Shown here one piece after another: positions 5,106-11,680 of a DNA stretch of 12,721 nucleotides. The notes beneath the pieces are model-generated. The model made no database searches. It had not been told where the DNA came from and worked only from the letters and a program-made list of their open reading frames with translations. The DNA lies in the NCBI GenBank assembly GCA_964574335.1, contig CAZNNH010000180.1, forward strand, positions 1 to 12,721, given 5' to 3'. Position numbers and translations under genes: made by a program. This DNA comes from CAZNNH01 sp964574335 (GTDB taxonomy: Bacteria; Acidobacteriota; Vicinamibacteria; Fen-336). Position 1 is the first letter of the stretch, and each line of letters begins with the position of its first letter.

Positions 5106-6110
5106 ATGGAGAGCCCCCGCTCCGAGGCGGCACCCCGTTCGTCTTCCGACGAGGCCCTCTACCGGGCCATCTTCGACAGCATCGGCGACGCGATCCTGGT
5201 GGCGGACGAGGAGGATCGACGGCTGCTGCTCGGCAATCGAGCCGCCTGCGAGATGCTCGGGTGCTCGGCGCCGGAGCTGGCCACCCTTCGCGTCCAGGAC
5301 ATCCACCCGGCGGAGGAGGTCGCGCACGTCCTGTCCCTGTTCGAGCGTCAGCTCCGGGGTGAGCTCCCGGTGGCCGAGTCCGTGCCGGTGGTGCGACGCG
5401 ACGGCAGCCTGCTCTACGTCGACATCCATTCGACCCGGTTCCGGCTCGGCGGACGCTCCTGCCTGGTCGGCGTCTTCCGGGACATCACCCAGCATCGCGA
5501 GGCCGAGGAGGCGCTGCAGCGGAGCGAGCGCTTCCTGGAGGACGTCTTCAGCAGCATCCAGGACGGGATCAGCGTCCTCGACCGTGAATTCAGGATCGTC
5601 CGGACGAACCCCGCCATGGAGAGGTGGTACCGGTTCTCGATGCCCCTCGAGGGGAGGAAGTGCTGGGAGGCCTATCACGGCCGGACCCGACCTTGCGAGA
5701 CCTGCCCCAGCCGGGAGGCGCTGGACACCGGCAAGGCCGCCTACCAGGTGGTCCCCAAGGCCGGACCGGGCGGCGAGCGGATCGGCTGGCTGGGCCTCTA
5801 CAGCTTCCCCCTGATCGACGTCCGCACCGGCCAGCTCAGCGGGGTGATCGAGCACGTGCGCGACATCAGCCAGGAGCGACGGCTGGAAGCAGAGAGCCGG
5901 GCGGCCCAGGAGGAGGTGATCCGCGAGATGCGCGGCCACGCCGAGTACGTTCGCGAGGTGGCCGACACGCTGAGGAACCCGCTCCTGGTCCTGCGCGGCC
6001 ACCTCTCTCTGCTCGACGCCGGCCAGCTCACCGGGGCCCAGCGGGAGCGCCTCGAGGCGATCCGAAGAAGCAGCGAGCAGCTCCTGGCCGGCATCGAGCA
6101 GCTGACCTGA
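5106..6110 (+). CDS. PAS-PAS sensor protein with degenerate histidine-kinase helix and no ATPase domain
   Basis: 334 residues, soluble. PAS 1 about 16-130 (ALYRAIFDSIGDAILVADE to GVFRDITQHREAEEAL). PAS 2 about 141-256 (ERFLEDVFSSIQDGISVLD to HVRDISQERRLEAE), carrying Cys186, Cys197 and Cys200 (KCWEAY, RPCETCPS). A coiled coil leads to VADTLRNPLLVLRGHLSLLD (285-304), which looks like a HisKA helix, but Asp287 sits where the phosphorylated His should be. The protein ends after the second helix (SSEQLLAGIEQLT), so no HATPase domain exists and the next frame gives none before the stop. It may dimerise and scaffold or dock the adjacent receiver rather than phosphorylate it. I chose the ATG at 5106 (GGAG 6 bases upstream, 19 bp after the BLUF stop) over a GTG at 5064 that overlaps the BLUF gene. 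Confidence 0.85.
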   Translation: MESPRSEAAPRSSSDEALYRAIFDSIGDAILVADEEDRRLLLGNRAACEMLGCSAPELATLRVQDIHPAEEVAHVLSLFERQLRGELPVAESVPVVRRDGSLLYVDIHSTRFRLGGRSCLVGVFRDITQHREAEEALQRSERFLEDVFSSIQDGISVLDREFRIVRTNPAMERWYRFSMPLEGRKCWEAYHGRTRPCETCPSREALDTGKAAYQVVPKAGPGGERIGWLGLYSFPLIDVRTGQLSGVIEHVRDISQERRLEAESRAAQEEVIREMRGHAEYVREVADTLRNPLLVLRGHLSLLDAGQLTGAQRERLEAIRRSSEQLLAGIEQLT

Positions 6111-6113
6111 GCC

Positions 6114-6125
6114 AGGCCGCGGCCT
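6114..6125. repeat. 12-bp perfect palindrome before the receiver gene
   Basis: AGGCCGCGGCCT reads the same on both strands and sits in the 31-bp gap between the PAS-PAS stop and the receiver start. It could be a small mRNA hairpin or protein site, but an all-GC core in such GC-rich DNA may well arise by chance. Confidence 0.3.
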
Positions 6126-6141
6126 CCCGGCAAGGGCAACG

Positions 6142-6504
6142 ATGATGATGGCACCGCGGATCCTGATCGCCGAAGACGACCCGGACCTGCAGGAGCTCTA
6201 CTCGCGCTTCCTGGCGGACCGGTTCGAGATCCTCGCCGCCGCCAACGGCCAGGAGGCGATCGACCGGTTCCTGAAGGAGAGGCCGGCCCTGGTGCTGATG
6301 GACCTGAGGATGCCGGTGCTGTCCGGTGACGAGGCGATCTCCCGGATACGGGAGCACGATCCCACCGCCCGCATCATCGCCATCACCGCCTTCCGGCACA
6401 CCCCGGACGAGCTCAGGGTACCGGTGCTGCGCAAGCCCTTCGAGCCGGAGCAGCTCTTCGCGGCCATCGAGGCCGAGCTTACGCGGCGCCCGGAGGGGAC
6501 ATGA
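6142..6504 (+). CDS. Stand-alone response-regulator receiver (CheY-like)
   Basis: 120 residues, one receiver domain and no output. RILIAEDDPDLQEL gives the acidic pocket Glu11, Asp12 and Asp13. LVLMDLRMPVLSGDEA gives phosphoacceptor Asp54. AITAF gives Thr82, and LRKPFEPEQLF gives Lys98, so the phosphorylation site is intact. Three consecutive ATGs (6142, 6145, 6148) make the exact start uncertain; only a weak ribosome site (AAGGG) is present. It lies 31 bp after the PAS-PAS gene, separated by a 12-bp palindrome (6114-6125), and is last in the folE-BLUF run. Lacking an output domain, it should work by protein interaction, like CheY, Spo0F or a PixE-type partner of BLUF. Its kinase is not obvious, since the neighbour lacks an ATPase domain. 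Confidence 0.93.
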   Translation: MMMAPRILIAEDDPDLQELYSRFLADRFEILAAANGQEAIDRFLKERPALVLMDLRMPVLSGDEAISRIREHDPTARIIAITAFRHTPDELRVPVLRKPFEPEQLFAAIEAELTRRPEGT

Positions 6505-6536
6505 CCGGATTCGTCCGCCCTGCCCAGCGAATCCGG
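6505..6536. terminator. Stem-loop between convergent operons, candidate bidirectional terminator
   Basis: Perfect 9-bp inverted repeat CCGGATTCG (6505-6513) and CGAATCCGG (6528-6536) around a 14-base loop, starting immediately after the receiver stop codon. It occupies the 57-bp gap between the plus-strand receiver and minus-strand histidine kinase, where a shared terminator is expected. There is no T-run on either side, so an intrinsic mechanism is doubtful; it may instead assist Rho or protect 3' ends. Confidence 0.5.
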
Positions 6537-6561
6537 ATCGTGTCCCCCGTGCCGGGCGCCG

Positions 6562-7848
6562 CTATCGAGCGGGGGAGGCCCGGGGGAAGCTCGCCACGAC
6601 CGAGAGGCCCCGGCCGGGGTTGTTGTGGGCCACGATCTGCCCGCCGTGGGCCTCGGCGATCCGCCGGCACATGCTGAGCCCGAGGCCATAGCCCCCGGTC
6701 TTGCGGGAGCGCGAGCGGTCGGCGCGGAAGAAGGGCTCGAAGACGTTGGCCAGGTCGGCCTCGGCGATGCCCGGTCCATCGTCGCGGACGCGCACCTCGA
6801 CCTCGTCCGGCTGCAAGGTCACGGCGACCTCGATCGGACGGCTGTCGGGAAGCGAGTACTTGCAGGCGTTGTCCAGCAGGTTCCGCAGCAGCATGCGGAC
6901 CCGCTCCGCATCGAGGTCCAACACCACGGCCTCGGCGGGTGCCACCACGCTGACCCCTGGGAAGACGCCACCAAACGGCGCGGCCGCTTGCTGGACCAGG
7001 GCGATCAGATCGTGGCGCTCCCGGCGCACCCCGCGCCGGTCCCGGAGCCGCTCGAGCTCGAGGATGCCCGTGATCAGGGCCTCCATCTGGGCCACGTCGG
7101 TCTCCATCCGGGCCCGCTTCTCCTCCTCGGGGAGCAGGGCCAGCGCCACCTTCATCCGAGTCAGCGGCGAGCGCAGCTCGTGGCTCACGTCGAGCAGGAG
7201 CTGGTCGCGGAGCCGGATCATCTCCCGAACCCTTTGCGCCATCTGGTTGAAGGCCCCGGTGAGCGCGCCCAGCTCGTCGCCCGAGCGAATCGGGACCTCG
7301 ACGTCGAGGTCGCCGGTGCTGAGGCGGTTCACGCCCGCGTACAGGAGGCGCACCGGAGACAGCGCGCGGCGCAGGACCTCGTGGGCCACCAGCACCACGG
7401 CCAGCATCAGCACCAGCAGCAGCCAGAGCAGCTTGTCGTGGGCGGCGCTCATCGAGCGGCCGAACTGCCAGGAGAACGTGTAGCGCCCGCCGTCGGGGGC
7501 CTGCACCACCTGCCCGCCGCTCCCCCAGGAGACAGGAGCCGGCGCAGAGCGCGGCTCGGGCCCCTCGTCTTCGGTGACCCACCTCCCCCGTGGCCCCTGG
7601 TACGAGATGGTGAGCCCCACCTTCCGCCCCGCGGCCCGGGCGGTCTCGAGGTCCGGGGACTGGGCCGCGAAGGTCTCCGCGTATACCTCGAGCACGCTGT
7701 GCAGGGCGTGGCCGACGCTGGGATCGACCACCAGCCGGAAGAAGCCCGTCACCAGGACCAGCAGACACAGCGCCATGCCGACCATGATCGCCAGCAGCCT
7801 GACGAAGATGGACCCGTAGAGCGGCACCCGCCGCGGGAGCTCAGGCAT
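6562..7848 (-). CDS. Membrane sensor histidine kinase, CpxA/EnvZ type
   Basis: 428 residues. TM1 about 14-40 (LLAIMVGMALCLLVLVTGFF), a periplasmic sensor of about 98 residues with no motif I recognise, TM2 about 140-156 (LLWLLLVLMLAVVLVAH), HAMP about 158-211, HisKA with the phosphorylated His223 in DVSHELRSPLTRMK, then the ATPase domain: N box LRNLLDNACKYS (Asn323, Asn327), G1 DDGPGI (356-361), F box VFEPFFRADRSRS, G2 GGYGLGLS. All catalytic motifs are intact. ATG at 7848 overlaps the response-regulator stop by 8 bases, with GGAG upstream, so the pair is translationally coupled. It is the last gene of the efflux operon and presumably senses the transported compound or envelope damage; the stimulus cannot be deduced. 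Confidence 0.96.
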   Translation of the reverse strand: MPELPRRVPLYGSIFVRLLAIMVGMALCLLVLVTGFFRLVVDPSVGHALHSVLEVYAETFAAQSPDLETARAAGRKVGLTISYQGPRGRWVTEDEGPEPRSAPAPVSWGSGGQVVQAPDGGRYTFSWQFGRSMSAAHDKLLWLLLVLMLAVVLVAHEVLRRALSPVRLLYAGVNRLSTGDLDVEVPIRSGDELGALTGAFNQMAQRVREMIRLRDQLLLDVSHELRSPLTRMKVALALLPEEEKRARMETDVAQMEALITGILELERLRDRRGVRRERHDLIALVQQAAAPFGGVFPGVSVVAPAEAVVLDLDAERVRMLLRNLLDNACKYSLPDSRPIEVAVTLQPDEVEVRVRDDGPGIAEADLANVFEPFFRADRSRSRKTGGYGLGLSMCRRIAEAHGGQIVAHNNPGRGLSVVASFPRASPAR

Positions 7849-8545
7849 CGCCGTCTCCGATGAAGGTGTAACCCGCCCCGTGGACGGTCTTGATGAAGCG
7901 GGGTCTCCGGGCGTCGTCGCCCAGCTTGGCGCGCAGCCGGCTGACCAGCACGTCGATCGAGCGGTCGAAGGCCGCGCACTCGCCCCCCCGGGTGTGCTCC
8001 ATGATCCGGTCCCGGGTCAGCACCCGCCGGTGGTTGCGCACCAGCAGCAAGAGCAGGTCGAACTCCGCCGTGGTCAGCTCGAGGAGCTGGCCACCGAGAC
8101 GCGCCCACCGCCCGTGGCCGTCCACCTCCAGCGAGCCGATCCGGACACGCTCCGCTCCCTCGGGATGCTGACCGCGCCGTAGCACCGCCTGGATCCGGGC
8201 CACCAGCTCGCGGGGCTCGAAGGGCTTGGGGAGGTAGTCGTCGGCCCCCAGCTCCAGCCCCACGATGCGATCGGTCACGTCCCCCCGGGCGGTGAGCATG
8301 ATGATCGGCACCCGGCTGATCTCACGGATCCGACGGCAGACCTCGAACCCGTCCATCCCCGGCAGCATCACGTCCAGGATCACGATGTCGGGCGGCTGGC
8401 CCCGGAGCAGGCGCAGGCCTTCCTCGGGGGTGGAGGCGGCCCGGGCGACCAGGCCGAACCTGGCCAGCAGCTCGACCAGGAGGGCGGTGAGGGCCTCGTC
8501 GTCGTCGATCAGCAGCACGGCGGCGCGGGCAGAGGGGGTCGTCAT
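7841..8545 (-). CDS. OmpR/CpxR-family response regulator
   Basis: 234 residues. The receiver (about 8-124) has Asp14, Asp15 and Asp16, phosphoacceptor Asp58 (VILDVMLPGMDGF), Thr85 and Lys107 (LPKPFEPREL). The winged-helix DNA-binding domain (about 134-230) includes LELTTAEFDLLLLLVRN and the recognition-helix segment FDRSIDVLVSRLRAKLGDD, then FIKTVHGAGYTF. The SIDVLVSRLR-KLGDD wording is characteristic of the CpxR branch. It lies 16 bp after the second permease gene and overlaps the histidine kinase start by 8 bases. By analogy it activates or derepresses the operon in which it is encoded, but the promoter upstream of the adaptor gene is outside the window, so no binding site can be examined. 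Confidence 0.96.
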   Translation of the reverse strand: MTTPSARAAVLLIDDDEALTALLVELLARFGLVARAASTPEEGLRLLRGQPPDIVILDVMLPGMDGFEVCRRIREISRVPIIMLTARGDVTDRIVGLELGADDYLPKPFEPRELVARIQAVLRRGQHPEGAERVRIGSLEVDGHGRWARLGGQLLELTTAEFDLLLLLVRNHRRVLTRDRIMEHTRGGECAAFDRSIDVLVSRLRAKLGDDARRPRFIKTVHGAGYTFIGDGDA

Positions 8546-8561
8546 GACGTCCTATGATGGC

Positions 8562-9782
8562 TCAAGGGGCCTCCCGCAGCGCGACCACCGGTGCCAGCCG
8601 GGCCGCCCGGCGGGCCGGCCAGGTCCCGAAGACGATGCCGGCGACCAGGCTGGCGACGAGGCTCGTCGCCAGACCGGATCGGGGCACGCCCACCGGCCAG
8701 TCGGTGACGAGGGCGACGGCGCCGGTGAGAAGGGCGGCGGCGAGGACGCCCGACAGCCACCCCCCCAGCACCAGCATCGAGGTCTCGGCGAGGAACTGCA
8801 GGAACACGTCGGCGGACCGGGCGCCCACCGCCAGCCGGAGGCCGATCTCGCCGGTGCGCTCCTTCACGGAGAGCAGCATCAGGGCCAGGACGCCGGCCCC
8901 GCCCACCAGCGACGAGACCCCGGCCAGCCCACCCGCGAGCCGGGTCAGCGAGTCGGCCAGGGCCTGACGTCCGGCCACCAGCTTGGCCTGGCTCTGGATC
9001 TCGAAGTCGTCGGCCTGCTCCGGCCCGAGGCGATGGCGGTCGCGCAGCAGGCGGCGGATCGCCTCCTCGGCCGGGCCGAGGCCCTCGGCATGGGCGACAC
9101 CGACGAAGACGCTGCTGAGCCAGGTGGTGTTGAGCAGACGGCGCAGCGCGGTCCGGTAGGGAACGAAGACGTTGCCGTCCTCGTCGGCCCCGTCGAGCAG
9201 CACCCCGCGCGCCTGGAGGACACCGACCACCTCGAAGGGGGTGCCGTCGATCCGGACGGTGGCCCCCACCGCCTGGACCCCCGGGAACAGCGTCCGCGCG
9301 ACCCGGTCGCCGAGGACCGCCACCCGCTGCGCGTTCTTCTCCTCGTAGGGATCGAAGAACCGGCCGGATTGAAGGAGAAGCCCGCGCAGCGCCCTGAAGG
9401 AGGCGCCGGTCCCCAGCACCAGCGCCTCCATGGAGCCCCGGCCGGCCTTGATCCGCATCCTCCGCTCGGCACCGGGAGCGACGGCGCGCACCGCATCGAG
9501 CGCCCCGATGCTGCCGCAGTCCTCCGGCCGCAGGCTGGTCTCGCGCCCCCGGATCGTCGGTCGACCCACCCGGGGCTCGGCCACGGCGGGGCGCACCACC
9601 AGCAGGTGGGTTCCCATCGCCGCCACGTCCCGCAGGATCCCGTCGCGCACCCCTTGACCGAGGGCGCTGGTCAGCAGGACCGCGGTCACCCCGACCGCGA
9701 CGCTGGCCATCGCCAGCGCGGCGCGGACCCGGTGGGCGGAGAGGGCCCGCGCCGACAGCCGCAGGCTGCGGCGCAGCCTCAT
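8562..9782 (-). CDS. MacB/FtsX-type ABC permease (second of two)
   Basis: 406 residues, type VII ABC fold. TM1 about 21-41; a large periplasmic MacB-PCD region about 42-280 (LVVRPAVAEP, RVAVLGDRVARTLFPGVQAVG, FEVVGVL); then three C-terminal helices about 283-305, 332-357 and 371-392. The cytosolic signature RTGEIGLRLAVGAR (309-322) and the end WPARRAARLAPVVALR are typical. No ATPase domain is fused, unlike MacB proper, so it depends on the separate ATPase two genes upstream. It shares general layout but only modest sequence with permease 1, so the two probably form a heterodimer. The ATG at 9782 overlaps the permease 1 stop by 4 bases (ATGA). The helix pattern implies mechanotransmission, driving export from the periplasm rather than direct transport across the inner membrane. 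Confidence 0.93.
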   Translation of the reverse strand: MRLRRSLRLSARALSAHRVRAALAMASVAVGVTAVLLTSALGQGVRDGILRDVAAMGTHLLVVRPAVAEPRVGRPTIRGRETSLRPEDCGSIGALDAVRAVAPGAERRMRIKAGRGSMEALVLGTGASFRALRGLLLQSGRFFDPYEEKNAQRVAVLGDRVARTLFPGVQAVGATVRIDGTPFEVVGVLQARGVLLDGADEDGNVFVPYRTALRRLLNTTWLSSVFVGVAHAEGLGPAEEAIRRLLRDRHRLGPEQADDFEIQSQAKLVAGRQALADSLTRLAGGLAGVSSLVGGAGVLALMLLSVKERTGEIGLRLAVGARSADVFLQFLAETSMLVLGGWLSGVLAAALLTGAVALVTDWPVGVPRSGLATSLVASLVAGIVFGTWPARRAARLAPVVALREAP

Positions 9783-10987
9783 CGCAGGGCGTCCGCCGGC
9801 CGGAGCCGCGCCGCCCGTCGGGCCGGGAGGAGCCCGGCCACGAGACCGGTGGCGATCGAGAGGCCCAGGCCGAGGACGATGGTGCCTGGGGCGAGATCCA
9901 CGCCCCCGGCAAACCGGTCGGCCGCCATCCGAGCGGCAATGCCCCCGACCAGGGCGCCGAGCAGGCCCCCGATCAGCGTCGTCGCCGCGGCCTCGAGCAG
10001 GAACTGCAGCCGGATGTCCTTGGCCCGGGCGCCCACCGCCCGGCGCAGGCCGATCTCGCCGGTACGCGCCGTCACCGAGGCCAGCATCAGGCTCGCCGCC
10101 ACCAGGAGCGCCGCCAGGAAGCAGGCGGCGGTGCCCAGCGGCAGGTAGAGGAACAGGATCCGCTCGAAGCGAGCCACCGTCTGCCGGACCGCCACCGAGG
10201 TGATGACCGTGAAGTCGTCGGGTTGACCCGCCACCAGCCGATGACGCTGGCGGAGGACCCGCCCTACCTCGGCGGCCGCCGCCTCCACGTCCGTCGCCGA
10301 GCCCGCCACCAGCTTGGCGCCTCGGATGGAGTCGACGTTCATCACCCGGCGCATGGCGGTGGTGATGGGGACGACGATCTCGGCGTCGCGGTCCATGCCG
10401 TGGATATCGGTGCCGAAGCTCTCCAGGACGCCCAGCACCCGGAAGGGAACCGAGCCGACCTGGACCTCCTCTCCGAGCGGGTCCCGATCCGGGAAGAGGG
10501 CCCGGACCACCGTCTCCCCGATCACGGCCACCCGGGAGGAGGCGGCCACGTGGCCGGCGTCGAGATAGCGGCCGCGCACCGCGCCCCGGTTCCAGGCGCG
10601 CTCGGAGCGCTCGGAGAGCCCCATCAGCCGGACCGAGGTGGAGCGGTCGCCGCGACGCACCGAAACGTCCGGCACCACCTGCATGGGGTCCCAGACCTGG
10701 ATGCCCGGGACCTCCTGGACCACCGCCTCGATGTCGTCGAGGGTGAGCCGGGCGGCGTCTCTGGGGCCGCCCATGAAGAAGCCGCCGCCGGCCGAGACCA
10801 CCAGCGAGGAGGGACCGAAAAGCTGGCGCACGGTCCGCAGCAGCTCACGCTGGGCGGCCCTGCCGACGGTGAGCACGAAGGTGAGGGCGGCCACGCCCAG
10901 CAACGTGCCCAACATCATGAAGGCGGTCCGCAGCCGGTATCGAGACAGCGAGCCGAGGCTGGTCCGCGCCACCCGCAGGGCGCTCAC
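9779..10987 (-). CDS. MacB/FtsX-type ABC permease (first of two)
   Basis: 402 residues with the same four-helix layout: TM1 about 22-42, periplasmic domain about 43-275 (PGIQVWDPMQVVPDV, SRVAVIGETVVRALFPDRDPLG, FRVLGVLESFG), then helices about 277-305, 331-353 and 368-387. The conserved cytosolic stretch ARTGEIGLRRAVGAR is at about 307-321 and the terminus is LLPARRAARLRPADALR. Starts with GTG at 10987, overlapping the ATPase stop by 4 bases (GTGA). Residues about 67-79 are glycine-rich (GGGFFMGG), unlike permease 2, whose matching stretch is PAVAEPRVGRP; this may mark an asymmetric periplasmic surface for the adaptor. No fused nucleotide-binding domain. Substrate unknown. Confidence 0.93.
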   Translation of the reverse strand: MSALRVARTSLGSLSRYRLRTAFMMLGTLLGVAALTFVLTVGRAAQRELLRTVRQLFGPSSLVVSAGGGFFMGGPRDAARLTLDDIEAVVQEVPGIQVWDPMQVVPDVSVRRGDRSTSVRLMGLSERSERAWNRGAVRGRYLDAGHVAASSRVAVIGETVVRALFPDRDPLGEEVQVGSVPFRVLGVLESFGTDIHGMDRDAEIVVPITTAMRRVMNVDSIRGAKLVAGSATDVEAAAAEVGRVLRQRHRLVAGQPDDFTVITSVAVRQTVARFERILFLYLPLGTAACFLAALLVAASLMLASVTARTGEIGLRRAVGARAKDIRLQFLLEAAATTLIGGLLGALVGGIAARMAADRFAGGVDLAPGTIVLGLGLSIATGLVAGLLPARRAARLRPADALR

Positions 10988-11670
10988 GAGTCCCTCCGAT
11001 CCTGGGTGTCGGCCACCAGCCGGCCGCCCTCGAGCCGCGCCACCCGCCGGCAGCGGGCGGCGACCTTGGGGTCGTGGGTGACCAGGACGACGGTCCGGCC
11101 CTCCTCGTTCAGGGACCGGAAGATCTCCAGGATCTCCTCGGCGGCCGCGGGGTCCAGGTTCCCCGTGGGCTCGTCGGCCAGCAGCAGGTCGGGGTCGTTG
11201 ACCAGGGCGCGGGCGATGGCCACCCGTTGCTGCTGGCCGCCCGACAGCTCGGAGGGAGCGTGGGTGGCCCGGTCGGCCAGGCCGACCGCCTCCAGGGCGC
11301 GCCGGCCCAGGCCGTCGATCGCCGCGCGCCGGGAGTAGAGCAGCGGCAGCTCGACGTTGTCGAGGGCGCTCATCCGCGGCAGCAGGTGGAAGGCCTGGAA
11401 GACGAAGCCGATCCGCTCGTTGCGCAGGCGCGCCTGCCGGTCCGGGGCGAGGCCGACCACGTCCTCACCGTCCAGCAGGTAGCGGCCGCGGTCCGGCCAG
11501 TCGAGCAGGCCGAGTACGTTCATCAAGGTGGTCTTGCCGGAGCCGGAGGACCCGCACAGCGCCACGAAGTCCCCGCGCTCGATCGACAGCGACACCTCCC
11601 CGAGGGCCTGGATCTCCCCGCCGCCCGGTCGCTTGAAGGTCCGTCCGATCCCATCCAGCTCGATCATCAT
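10984..11670 (-). CDS. ABC transporter ATPase, MacB/LolD-like
   Basis: 228 residues, one nucleotide-binding domain. Walker A CGSSGSGKTT (39-48), Q-loop FVFQAFHLLPRMSALDNVELPLLY (Gln92), signature LSGGQQQR (142-149), Walker B LLLADEPTGNLD with Glu167, and switch His199 (LVTHDP). The Q-loop and DEPTGNLD wording is that of the LolD/MacB/FtsE group serving FtsX-type permeases. I chose the ATG at 11670, giving MMIELDGIGRTF, because GAGGAG lies 6 bases upstream (11682-11677). The ATG at 11691 would add seven residues, overlap the adaptor gene by 11 bases, and lacks a ribosome site. It is followed by two permease genes with 4-base overlap, so it probably energises a heterodimeric permease. Confidence 0.95.
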   Translation of the reverse strand: MMIELDGIGRTFKRPGGGEIQALGEVSLSIERGDFVALCGSSGSGKTTLMNVLGLLDWPDRGRYLLDGEDVVGLAPDRQARLRNERIGFVFQAFHLLPRMSALDNVELPLLYSRRAAIDGLGRRALEAVGLADRATHAPSELSGGQQQRVAIARALVNDPDLLLADEPTGNLDPAAAEEILEIFRSLNEEGRTVVLVTHDPKVAARCRRVARLEGGRLVADTQDRRDS

Positions 11671-11680
11671 TCCTCGCTCC

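Noticed and set aside
6479..7768. 429-codon open frame on the minus strand in another frame of the histidine kinase
   Set aside because: Frame-shifted shadow of the kinase, Gly/Arg/Ala/Pro-rich; the kinase frame holds the H, N, G1, F and G2 boxes.
8265..10148. 627-codon open frame on the plus strand
   Set aside because: Antisense to the two permeases and the response regulator; composition is repetitive and biased, with no domain.
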